Positions 12,701 to 24,320 of a DNA stretch of 64,000 nucleotides are shown here, in pieces (the stretch's first letter is position 1; every line of letters starts with the position of its first letter). Below the pieces are notes generated by a model. The model was not told the DNA's origin, made no database searches, and saw nothing but the letters and a program-made list of their open reading frames with translations. The stretch is from Acorus gramineus (Eukaryota; Streptophyta; Magnoliopsida; Acorales; Acoraceae): contig CM060850.1 in NCBI GenBank assembly GCA_030737835.1, positions 13,785,272 through 13,849,271 on the forward strand, read 5' to 3'. The position numbers were made by a program, and so were the translations under genes.

Positions 12701-15700
12701 CCGACAGAGGTAATAAGAGACAAAGGGGGAGGGGAAGTATCACTTATTTTGAGTTGTGGAATGATGATATCAAGACTATCGAAACTTCATGGTGAATTGC
12801 ATCTTCAGTCAAGAGATGTCATCAAAATTTAATACATTTTCAGTGGGAGATATTGCTTTTGGGTATAGACAATAAATGTTTGAATACTTAGGTAGAATAA
12901 AAAAATAAGTTGACTGAAGTGTAATAGGGAGATTCTTCCAACATATCCCAAATGCCAATTTGGTTAACTGGAATGAGAAGTTTTTGCAAGAATACCAAAA
13001 TATGTAGATAGCTTGTGGGATTATACTTTGGGTAACCAAAATATGTAGGTAGTATGTGGGATTATACTTTGGGCAACTTGAGGCCCAATATGAAAATAAT
13101 CTAGGTGCACATACTTTGATCTTAAAATGACTTGGGAGAATCTTTTAAAGTACGTGTTGGCTGTAAGGTTGTGTATGGGATGAATTGCGGCTTTTTTTAG
13201 CTTTGGGGAGAAATTGGCTATTCTTCTTATGGATGTTTACCATATTTAATAAATTCCGGTGGACATCCCACCCTTCTTTTGAAAATAAACAAACTAGGTA
13301 ACATGGTAACATTCTCATTGGTCTTGCACTTTTTTTTAATCCATGCAATACTCGCTTTGTTAAGAACATTGATGTAGGACAGATTTGAAAAGAAAATCAA
13401 TGCAGAATATTTGATTTTAAATCAGTTCTCAAAATAAGATTTTATGAGATTTTGTTATATATAGACAAATCTCATAATAATCACCTTTTGTTGGTGAAAT
13501 CTAAATCTAGGATTTTTATGATAGTATGATTTTTTTATATTTTGATTATGATTTTCTTATTTTAGTAGTTTCATTAATTTTCATTATGAGTGTCTTGTAT
13601 TCTGTAGCATATAACATATTGATAAATAATTATACCATTAATAGTATGTCTTAGAAAGCAAATTTTGTATTTGTGACAAGTACAAAAATATCACCACCTT
13701 TTGTATGAAACAACTTTCAAGAATTAATAAAAGGGATTTTTATTTTAAGTCCCCATAAACCAAAGGATTTAGTGATCGATCATTCAATTCTTCATATTTT
13801 GGTTTTAGTCCCCAGATTTAAAGGATATGTTTCTTAAAATTAAAACCAAATAATTTAGGGATAGGTCCCTCCTAGGGACTAAAAAGGAACATATTTTTTC
13901 TTTTAATCCCTCTCAGGAACTAAAAAGGAAATTTAGATTGGATCCCTAAATAGGTATGTTTACAGGGACTGGAAACTAAAAAACACTTAAAAAATATATC
14001 TTTCTTTTAGGTTTTCTTCCTTATGGATTCAAGGAGTTTATGAGATCTTAATGTAGGTCGGATCCTTTTTTCGTTCTTCTAATGCACAACAGAATAAAAG
14101 GATCCAATCTACGACAAGATCCCATAAACTCTTTGAATCCACAAGGAAAAGAACCCAAAAGGAAGATAATTTTATTAATTTATAAAAGTTGTTTCTTGCA
14201 AAAGGTGGTGAATTTTTTTTATATATGCCACAAATACAAAACGTGCTTTCTAAGACATACTTTAATGGCATAATTATTTAAATATACACTCAAAATGAAA
14301 ATTAAAGAAACTATTAAAATAAGAAAAGCATAATGAAAATTCTACTATCCTAAAAATCCTAGGTTCATATTTCACCAATAAAAGGTAATTATTATGAGAT
14401 TTGCCTATATATGTTAAAATATCATAAAGTTTTATTTTTAGGACTGATCTGAAATCAAATATTCTTCATTGATTTTCTTTCCAAATCTGTTCTACATCAA
14501 ACCTTACAAGAGTAATAATATCAGTTATAAAATTATTGTCATAAAGTGGAAAAGAGAGCACATTTTTTTTAAGACTTCTGCAATTGTGTGTTAAGACAGA
14601 TAAGTGATATATGTAGGGATTATAATTTCTCTTTGAATTTTTTTGGTTTTTTAATGAAAACCAAATCCAATATCCAATGCTTGCTTTCTTATTACCAAAA
14701 TGAATATTTTTTGGAGGACAATGTGTAGTTAAGAATAAAAATTGTTGTTTAGTTTGGGTTTACACACGATTGTGTTTGTGCATGCATTTGGCATGTCTGC
14801 ATGTTACATCTTTGAATTTGGTATATTACATGTGAAATTTGATATTGATGGTCACTAACATTGTTGATGCATTTAATATCAGCTTTTATGTAATCTTGAG
14901 TTTGGGACTGGACCTGAATAGAATCTACATATTTTCTGCTAATGATCTCAACTGGCTCTGTTTTCTCTACGTCCTGCAGAATATACCCTTGAAAATCCCA
15001 GGATTGTTACTCAGTGCGCTCACCATTTTCACCTTGGTTGTATATATGAGTGGATGGAGAGAAGTGAAACATGTCCAGTTTGTGGCAAGGTGAATATTTT
15101 GTTCTCATACATTATACATATCTACATATTGCATTCTCAGTATTCTTCAGACTGGTTTATATTCTTAACCACGGACAAGATTAAAATATGCTTTATTAAG
15201 ATTTTACAAGGCTAAATGTTGACGAATTCTAAGTTACTTAGGATATTTGAACAATCATTTATAAGATGCTCATTCATTGCTGCATCTCATAAAAGCTAAC
15301 CTAACTGACATACTGTTACCAATTTTTGGTATGGATTCTCTTTTTCCTTTTGATACTTATGTCCTGAAATTATCTTCTACCTAGTCTTCTTGTCGTTTGC
15401 TGATCAAACAACTATTTGACAAGTGAAATATTTCATTGTCTTATCAAATTGGCATTTCATTTTTTTGTTGGACGATTCATGACTTTAACGTGTCTTGTAG
15501 ATTTTTTTTTATTATTTATTTATTTTTGAAATTCTTATAGTAGAAGAATCAGATTTTAATGTGTCTTCTACTCCCATGTGAACACCATATTGTGATCAAA
15601 TGAATATTTGCCAACTTTAGAGTTGTTATCCTTCCCTGCTTCCTCTTCACACTTTGTGCAACTAAGCTAGTTTATAAGCTTGATGGTATATTCATATTTT

Positions 15701-17564
15701 TTTATTTCATACTGCAGTCATAGCATAACTAACAAGATCAATCTGTGTTTGTGCTCTCTAGTGCTTGTCTTTTCAACTGACTAACCTTTTCTAAGTGTAA
15801 ATTGTGCTTGCAAAGCAGAGAATGGACGTCTTCATCATGCTCAGAGTATAGTTTGAGACCGATAAAATTCATATACTGATGATACCAACACAATCCTTTT
15901 AATCCCATTGGAACTTGTTATTTTAGAAGATACAGGCCGAGTGAAGTGATCATGAACTTGCTATTTTAGAAGATACAGGCCAAGCAAAGTGATCACATTA
16001 ATGTTCACAGAGATACACAAATGAAACAGTCTGGTTTTTTGGGAAGTTGGAGAAGTGATGTCTTAGAGTTTCCCTGTGTGGCCTGAAAAATTTGCAGATC
16101 ATACCACATAGCATGAAAAAATTATATAAACTACAAAAATTATTAAACATCTTCAATATGAAGGGAGATTAACCATAAGTCCATAACTAACAATCATAAA
16201 CATAAATGTGCAGCGAAGACCTAAATAAAGTGTTAGCGGAACTTACCCACGCCTCCTTGTTAATTTTATCTACAAAGGTGCATAGGAGGGTTTCAAATAT
16301 TCTTATCTATCCTAGTTTGGGAATGATATGGACATGCAGAAGATTAAAAAAAGTAGGTAAATGGGAATGAATTGAAATTTTTATATGTTGAATTGGCCTA
16401 CAAAATAGTAAAGAACATTTAGTTATTCGTAAATTTGAAGTGTGTACGTTCAAATATTCCCATTCGATTTCACTGCTTGATGAATCGTCTAGGGGTGCTC
16501 AAGCAGTTTAACTGAAGAATGGAGTGGCCTAAATTGATAGCACCCACACAAAGGTTGCATGTACTCTTTTTTGGAGTTCTCTGAAGGGTTGGGGGATGCA
16601 CCCATTGTCTTTCTGGTGTTATATATATTTTAATGTCAACTAGATTGAGGAAATATATCCTTAAGAAGATCATCAATACATCATTTGGCTTACTGCTTAT
16701 TGTTCCTGACTCATGCAAGACCATATCTTGTCCATATAATCACATATAACTATATGAAAAGAAGAGGGAAAAAGGCAGAATATTGTCATGAATAGAAATT
16801 TTTTTTCCTTGCATTGATTGATTTGTTCTACAGTATAACAGGTTTCTGTAATTTTGGGGTCCAAAAATTCTGATGGGTGGTTTATAAGCTCGTAGCATAA
16901 TTACATGAACTGTATGTGGTGTTACTGAGCTTCGTTCTCTTTTTGTCCGCTTTTTTGTTTTATGTGAACTTCTACCATTCAAAATCATTGAATTGTCTGA
17001 TGAATGTATTGTCCTGCAATAATTCATTCATTATGTAATTTTTTTTTTTATGTTTCATGCTATGGATCTATGGGCTGGGGCATGTATGTATTTATTAAGG
17101 AAAATGTTATACTCAGTCATTTTTGTGGTCACTTTTGCCATCTGAACATGTTTTGAATTTCTTTTGAAGTATAAACTTGTTTACTTTTACATAAAATTAA
17201 GTACATGAATTGAATGCATATCTTTTTACATTTTACTGAGTTAGGACTGCAAGAATGACTAAGTATATCACCGCCAATTTTCAATATCGTTAAGACTCTA
17301 ACTGCATATGTTCTTCCTTTTGATGCATATGTTGAATTGTTTGTTTAAATCACGTCTGTGGAGCTCTTAAGGAATTTATCACTGTTTCTCAACTTCATCC
17401 GTCACATCACAAATATTTAATGCTTACTGTTTGATAGCCCTTATGTGCATATCCTCACCCCTCCAATCTGGGGAACTCTTCAATACATTTACATTCACAT
17501 GGATTGTTTTTAATTCATTATTTTTTATTTTTGGCAGACTATGGTATTTGACGAATCAATGTGA
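9760..17564 (+). CDS. RING-type E3 ubiquitin ligase, At3g02290-like, four coding exons
   Basis: Coding exons 9760-9870, 10573-11008, 14980-15089 and 17538-17564 join in frame (684 nt, 227 aa), each intron with GT..AG ends. The protein starts MGSVCCCLRVDD, a cysteine-rich N-terminus characteristic of this plant family and a plausible lipid-modification site (inference). A Ser-rich, disordered middle follows, with RPLPYDADPR at about residue 80. A C-terminal RING-H2 finger begins CPTCLE (exon 2), continues CAHHFHLGCIYEW, ends CPVCGK (exon 3), and is closed by the 8-residue exon 4. RING proteins transfer ubiquitin from E2 to substrates; the substrate is unknown. Length matches the Arabidopsis relative as I recall it (about 230 aa). 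Intron 2 is 3971 bp and carries a large inverted repeat; intron 3 is 2448 bp. The start is chosen because MGSVCCC is conserved. Confidence 0.93.
13355..14515. mobile_element. Long inverted-repeat (foldback or MULE-like) element in intron 2 of the RING gene
   Basis: Left arm about 13370-13735 matches the right arm about 14165-14510 in inverted order. Landmarks: GATGTAGGACAGATTTG versus CAAATCTGTTCTACATC; ATGTCTTAGAAAGCA versus GCTTTCTAAGACATA; CACCTTTTGT versus GCAAAAGGTG. The palindrome continues to an apex near 14070 (14012-14067 against 14092-14150). A segment of about 260 bp (13740-14005) interrupts only the left arm. Outer limits and a TSD are unclear. No protein is encoded. Confidence 0.8.
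15911..15998. repeat. Two-copy 45-bp tandem duplication in intron 3
   Basis: GAACTTGTTATTTTAGAAG with ATACAGGCC and AAGTGATCA is repeated immediately downstream with a few substitutions. Intronic, non-coding. Confidence 0.75.
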
Positions 17565-17860
17565 TCCCATTGATTGAGATACGGCCAAAAAAGAATACCA
17601 AAAAAATTGTAAAGCCTTTGTGAATATTAAAGCCAACACCATCAGCTTCAGCGGATTCAGATCATGACCGATGTACAGAAACTGTGATTCTCCATTCTAA
17701 CAGACGATCATCTCCGCATTTGTAATATCAGACTGGACATGATGACAGAATCTGCGGCTTTGTTGATTTTTGAACATACGCGATGTATTCGCGCATTGTA
17801 AATATTGTGTGGGAGTTGGCTTTGCTTGATTTATGTGTTTTTATTTGGTCACATTGCCCT
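17565..17860 (+). other. Probable 3' UTR of the RING gene
   Basis: This follows the TGA at 17562-17564. It is less AT-rich than the surrounding introns and ends in T-rich sequence near 17840. No exact polyadenylation site can be assigned. Confidence 0.45.
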
Positions 17861-18277
17861 ATGATCTTATAACAACCTCCACTCATTTCCCACCTCTTTG
17901 AATTCACATGGTTTTGTTCAGATGCTTTGTAGTTTCTACAGGTTCAGTGAAAATCTTGTTCTAAGTTGGTAGGAAAGGTTTGTGACAAAAAAATTCATAA
18001 TGGGTCAAGATGATTGTCATTCCCTTCACTCATGGATGACATGCGGGCGTGTCCATGGATGTGATGATTGAAACACATGGACTGAATCGAGTTGTATGAT
18101 ATGTGACTGAAAAGTGCGTTATTAAATGATGTGTCAAATTAGGTTGCAAGGACATTGACACGCAAGGTAGAATTGAGTGAGGTCAAGCATGATAGAAGTA
18201 TGCATCAAGACACAATCGCTCGTGGGACACACAACAAGAAAGGGACGTGGGTGGTTGGGCAACATATAAGAGTGCTT

Positions 18278-18370
18278 TTATTTGCACCCTTAAAGTTATT
18301 TTGCACACCTCTCTTGTGTTTTTCATTGTTTAATTGGGGTGTGCAAAATGGTTTTAGGGTACAAATAAAG
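18278..18370. mobile_element. Tiny hairpin MITE, about 93 bp
   Basis: The left half TATTTGCACCCTTAAAG plus TTTTGCACACC pairs with the right half GGTGTGCAAAATGG plus TTAGGGTACAAATA over roughly 32 bp, leaving a loop of about 30 bases. The fold is nearly complete. No coding content. Confidence 0.7.
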
Positions 18371-20996
18371 TTGGGTGTTGTTATTGTCAATTTTTTTTTA
18401 GTCTAAAATACATATATCTCGTTAAATTTTTTCTACACTTATTAAAAATAAATTCATTCAACTTAAAATTGAGATATATATTTTTTATTAAAACATATAG
18501 TAAATGGTGTTCATTACTTTTAAATGAAAACATATGATTTGAATTTTGAACCATAAAACAATAATGATTCATAGGCCTCAATTTTTCAGGCCCTATCACA
18601 GGCCCCATAATGTGGCAAGTGTACATTGTCTATCATTTATTTGATAACTACCTTAACATGTATCCCTATGATTGTAGAGTATCATTTAATTCTAAAAATT
18701 CTGTATTTATTCATCATTAATGGATTCTTAAAATCTTGCAATAATATTTGAGAGGGACCGGAGAAACCATTCATGTTGAAACAATTAAAAATCTGTCTTT
18801 GTATGCAAAATGAGGAGGTTTTGCATTACGGAATTGATTTTGTTTATGAAGAATACATGGAAGCAAATCAGAAATTCTATTTTTGAGGAGAAGGCACGAA
18901 ATCGTTTTTTTTTTTTCGATTTGGATCTCACATCAATGTCTCTCGGATCAGGTTTGACATTATTAGATTTGTAAAAAAATTGTGTTTTGTTTTAAATATT
19001 TAAACACAATTTTTTTCATGTATTGAATGTCATTTATCACATTTTGATTTGTTTTTGTTTCAATATCTAAATGTAACCCTCGATACCGTTATATTTTATA
19101 TATGAGTAGTTTGTTTGATGTTAATGTTACATTGTTGAAAATGTAATTTTTTAAATCTGTATTATTTTTGTTACATTCGTAAATGTAACAGTCAACCGCA
19201 TGCATGTATTGATTTATATTTGTTACATTTATGAATGTAACATTTGTATTGCATTTGTTTCAATGTAAATAGTAATTTATATTTGTTACATTTATTACTA
19301 TAACAGTCAAATACATATGTTTGTTAAATGTATCACACAATTAAAAAAGTGTTTGACATTTTCTATAAAATGTAACTGATTATTAAAAATATAATCTGTT
19401 TCTAAATTGTTTAAACATTGCATGGAATGTAAAATATTTAGGTAGGAAAATGAAATTGTTTGTTATATTTATGTAAATGTAACAATTCTGATGTAAATGT
19501 AACAAATCGTTGTGAGATATATAAATATTTAATAAAGGTATTTGATGTAACTAATTCATATAGTAACCATATGTATTTTTTTATTTAAATTTGAATACAA
19601 TAAATATCCAATTTTTTTAGTGTAATTTAGGTTCAATTGTAATTTAGGTAAGGATTTTAAAATTCAAAATTTGAAATGGTTAAATGGATTTCAAGATTGA
19701 CATGGAAAGATAATAACCGAATAGAGAAAATTGAGGGATTTGGGTTGATGAGAGAGATTTTTAATGAAGGACATATTTGTATTTTGCCATTTTACCATTT
19801 TTAAAAAAGTCAACAAACAAAAAAAAACAACGAATGAGATGATGACACCTCATGGGGCTTGTGAGTGGGGCTTATATTTTGGAGCCTAGGTATCATGACT
19901 GACCATAAAAAATGACAGGATCTGACATTTTCAAATAAAGTCACAAGAACAATTATGACTGCACACCTAATGGAGCGAGTGGGGTGGTTGTGGGTTGTGA
20001 ATCAGTCTAATGGGGCCCTTGATTACTAATTGTTTATTAACTTCTTTGAAAAGGTGGTGCTGATTTTTTTCTTTTTAAGGAAAATGACATGGCTAGCTTC
20101 TATCCAGTCTAGTTATATTGATGTTTTTTTTAAAAAAATATTAGCTAATAAAAATATAATATTACAAAAAACAAAGTGTATATCTAGATAAATCAATACA
20201 TATTTTTTTATAATATTTTCTAATCAAACTTACATTGCACTAAAATTCAAAATCCAATCAAAGACGCTTCCAAAGCAAAAACAACCCAATACATTACACA
20301 GTTGACGGTTATGTAGAAAGATGCTGAGTTTAAAAAAGCTAGAAATAATGTCTTTAAGAAATTAATAAGTTTGAAAGACAAAAGCATAAATCCTTACTTT
20401 TTAAACATGGCATCCAAACGGCCTTAGATTAATTGAAAATGCATATTAGTTTTTAGCTCCAATTCCAGTCTCACATGACATACAAAAAAAAAAAAAAAAA
20501 ATTTATAAATACAATCTATACAATTCATTTGAATATATATTTTATTTTTTTTATAAAAACATGTACCTTATATTGGATGAGTTATACCATTTGTAAGAGT
20601 TAGTTTGGAAAATAGGTTGTCCGTAACATTCTCCTATTTGAAAATAGGAACCTGTTTCAAACATGATAGAAAACCTATTAGTGTTTCATTAGCAAGATAG
20701 CTAGATAGGTTTTCATGTGTGCTCGTGTGGATCATGTGAGTTTCTACGGTGCCTTCTCCAAATATTGTTTTGAAGAAAGATGAGATATCTTATTATTTTC
20801 TATACTGATGCATCAATTGTGACAAACTCATAGAAGTCATTACACAGTATATACCAGCAAGTGGTTATCCATAAATCCTGAAATACATAATCATATACCA
20901 CAATATTTATAATCTCAAATTTTATTTATTTATTTCCTTCTCGAACAACAAGAGATTAAAGTTTCTTTGTAATGGTTAATATATCAGTGAAAACTG
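18371..20996. other. Spacer between the convergent RING and DsbA-like genes
   Basis: No gene is recognised. About 18385-18620 resembles the internal part of the MITE family noted at 44873, 47393, 59591 and 60117, but without its ends. About 19070-19520 is enriched in TGTTACATT and AATGTAACA words on both strands. The rest is AT-rich. Confidence 0.45.
19070..19520. repeat. Region rich in inverted TGTTACATT / AATGTAACA words
   Basis: At least eight TGTTACA or TGTAACA words occur in about 450 bases, several as short palindromes (TGTTACATTTATGAATGTAA near 19221). Spacing is irregular, so this is not a simple tandem repeat. It may be the subterminal region of a decayed transposon. Confidence 0.5.
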
Positions 20997-23900
20997 TCAC
21001 TTTGAAGCAGCCTGAAAAGCTCTCATGAATACCTCAGGAGCTTGTGCACCATTCAGCTGGTGCTTTCCATTGATCTGTAAAGGGAAACAAAAAAACAAGC
21101 ATTTGTTAGGAAATATTTGGGAAATCTCAACTAAAATGTATTTAATATTTAGTATTTTAAATACTTGTGAATATTATGATTAGACACCCACATATTTCCA
21201 GTGAATGAAAACGAATTGCGAAAGAGTTCAAATAAATTTGAATTCATATTTTCTCAATACGAGAAACAGAGCTCGATGCGATGAGTCTTACCACAAAGTG
21301 CGGGACTCCATTTACGTGTGTTGCGTGCTTCGTGAGTTCTTCATTAACCTTCGTCGAATCAATAAAAAAAATTGTCAGGTTTTATGCATATGGGTATCAT
21401 GGATTTATGTTTCAATGTTGATAAGTCAATATCAAATTTAAAAGATACCTCATCAAGCCCATTCTTTGGGTCTTCAAGAAACTCTGCAGCTCCTTCTACA
21501 GCAGCTTTGTTAGCAGCTTCCAAGAGAACCTGCCTGTATTGGAATTTTGAACCTTTTAGTTTGTCGGTAAAAATGATCCTCTCTAATAACAATGTGAACA
21601 AAAGACAACATGCTGTAAAAATAATATTTTAGATAGAATAGATGCTGGTTTCGAAGAATTTAGAATGGTTAAATTCTGAAAAATATTGAATTCTCAACAT
21701 TCAAATAGATCACTTATCATAGGGAAGATCATAAACGATCCAAAAAAGCTGATTCTGCATATCATGTTGAAGGCAGAACTCTTACTAGTGCATATCGTGT
21801 CACCAATTTTATTAGCATTAATAAAACTGAAACTAAATAATGTGATAAAGAGGTGTGGAAAAGAAAGGCAGAAAGAAAAGAAATTGGTGGACTCAATGAA
21901 TGTCATAAATATACTCAATGGATGGAATGTCACAGATCAAGTCTATGTTTTTATTTAACTTCCAGTTGAACACGTAAGATGATTACAAGAATGTTGATAT
22001 GAGGCTCATCATATTAGCTTTTTGACACCAGAAAAAACATATCTGTCACGAGATTTACTTGTGAATATGTTGAGCAGATTTAGAAGGCCATGCAGAAGGT
22101 ATAGAGCTATTGGTAGTGTGTGGTTTTAGATGATCACAAATGATAAGTCAGGAAAACACCATTCTCCAGTAGCTTTGGATCTTGTAGTAATTTATACGTA
22201 TATCCGAATAAAAATATTCTAAGATGAAATCATTATCAATTACATAAATAAAAATACAAAAATAGGTCTACTTGAGACTTGAAATCTTTTCATTAACATC
22301 AAACAGAAACTTTCACGGAAAGATATATAATAAAAAAAAAAATTTAAAATCTAACAAACTGAGTTCATTTACCCATCTCATTTATAAGTTAAAAATCTAA
22401 AAATAGAGAAATATTTTACTAGCACTGCTATTGACTAATACACATGCCTCAAAATGCATAGCCAGTGTTTTCAAGACAATCTCAAATAACATTCAAGTGT
22501 AACTGCCTTCATATTCAGTTATATAAACACATCAAACATCGCCAGGAAATATCATGATAGATGAACTGCGACTATCAATGTAGTTAAAAAACCTCATAAT
22601 TCACTCACCTGTCACCAATATACTTCCCCTGTGTGAAATAGTTCACAAACAACTCCTCCACAAGTGCATTTTGCTTTTCCAAACCCTGATGCCCAGAGAA
22701 AGTTATAAGCCTGTGACTGTCCAAAGTATTACCCCTGCATTTTCAACTTACGATAAGCAGCTCTGGATATAAGCCTATACATATTGCACAAATTATCACA
22801 CAAGAATGGTTCAAAGTGCCTAATGCCCCATTAGGAACCAATAACCAAATACAATTTAAGAAAACCTTTTTTTTTTTCTTGGAAAGCTTACTTCAACCAG
22901 CTGTTTAAAAAAAAAAAAAAATCAATTTTTACATTTGTTCTGCAAAAAACATAACCATTGGATGACTGGTTCCAAGAGGGGGCCTAAAGCACGTATTTGT
23001 AATTTGGGACTTACGTGAGGCCGGAGGTGTCATACTCAAGACCAAGCCCCCGAAACACCTGCAAAAGCTTAGATGATGAAAATGATAGATCCAAGAATTG
23101 AGAGAATGAATCAAAAGAATTGAGAGAATGAATCAAAAGCTTCACATTAGGGCTTAGCCCAAATATATAGTACAAACAAGCAGGTAGATGACAAAAAGAG
23201 TAAAATGCATTGTATAGAATATATTTGACACCCCCTCAAACTCAAGGTAGATCAAACACTGAGAGGTTGTTTAAGAAAAAAAATGTATGACATCATAGCT
23301 TATATGATTATGTGAAAATCAGAAAAGTAAATCTAATGGAAACAAAGGGTTAGTTTGGCGTTCATTCTCATTCTCCTTGTACTGGAATACTATGAAAAAT
23401 TCTATTTTGAATCCTCCATTCCTGGATATTCTAGAAAGAAGAATCTAGAAAGAAGAATTATCCTTCTAACTGGCCCAAATGATCTAAAGAACAACAAATC
23501 AATGTTAGAAAATGAATTTACTAACAAAAAAAAAAAAAAAAACAGTGATTCAAGCTCGGGAGTCAAACTCTGATGGATTCAAGAACTGTGAGAGAATGAA
23601 TCCAAAACTTCTAATCAGAAATTAACCCAAATACATAGAACAAATACAGAGTAAATAATTAAACTACCCCTAAAAACAGGATTAAAATACCATCTAACAG
23701 AAATCAAATGGGATAAAAATATCATTTTCAAACCAATGCAAAGGATTTCAAGAAAACCCAAAATCCCCACCTCCGACATCCGAGACATCATGCGCTCGAA
23801 CTGATGCGCTCCAAATTTCTGCCTATAAAACTCCGACTTCTTTACGCCTTCTCTCGGCGCGGACGGATTGAGCATATATGGGTGCCATCTGACCTTCTCC

Positions 23901-24106
23901 GAACCAAAACAGAGATCAAACCAAATGCAAACACGATGAAATAAGAGACCAAATTCGAAAAACCCAAAACCCACCTCGAAATCGAATTCGTTGCTTGATA
24001 AAGCCATGGCTTTATTGAGGTTCCGCTTGCCCACGAAGCACCAGGGACAGACGGTGTCGGAGACGACGTCGAGTCTGATGAGTCTCTTCATTGAAGGATC
24101 CGCCAT
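20997..24106 (-). CDS. DsbA/FrnE-like thioredoxin-fold oxidoreductase, seven exons
   Basis: Minus-strand exons 24106-23975, 23893-23771, 23058-23015, 22734-22609, 21533-21449, 21348-21292 and 21074-20997 join in frame (645 nt, 214 aa) with GT..AG introns of 81, 712, 280, 1075, 100 and 217 bp. The N-terminal strand RLDVVSDTVCPWCFVGKRNL holds the CPWC active site (C20, C23). Later come VRWHPYMLNPSAPREG, GLGLEYDTSGLTGNTLDSHR and a GVPHF cis-proline loop in exon 6, the usual order in DsbA-like proteins of the FrnE/At5g38900 type. No signal peptide is seen, so a cytosolic thiol-disulfide role is likely; the substrate is unknown. The second AUG in exon 1 (residue 6) is a possible alternative start. 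Convergent with the RING gene. Confidence 0.94.
23085..23610. repeat. Retroelement-like repeats in intron 2 of the DsbA-like gene
   Basis: The phrase GAGAGAATGAATC followed by CCCAAATA-type sequence occurs near 23100-23165 and again near 23590-23635, about 490 bp apart in the same orientation. Between them is TTGACACCCCCTCAAACTCA (23229), a phrase I associate with short LTR-derived (TRIM-like) elements in plants. The copies are imperfect and no TSD was identified. A local 24-bp duplication sits at about 23090-23135. Confidence 0.35.
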
Positions 24107-24320
24107 TGTCGTCGCTACAAATCTTGCAATGGAACGTGATTTGAAGGGGAACCCAACAATGGAAGGTCAATGAATAACAGATGCGGAGAATAAAAATCTC
24201 ACCTTTTCTTCGTTGAATAAGCGAATTTGGGGGAGACCAAATTGGGGTTTTGAAAAGAAAGGAAGAAAAAATTTCTTTTGTTTGTTGGGGGCGGGAGGAG
24301 TGTTGTGTTGTATTTTGGAC
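24107..24320 (-). promoter_or_regulatory. 5' leader and probable promoter of the DsbA-like gene
   Basis: Directly upstream of the start codon. A possible donor AAAAG/GTGAG near 24203 and an acceptor GCAAG near 24125 suggest a short leader intron. No TATA box can be assigned with confidence. The long minus-strand open frame over 24012-24557 is a shadow of exon 1 and the leader. Confidence 0.35.
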
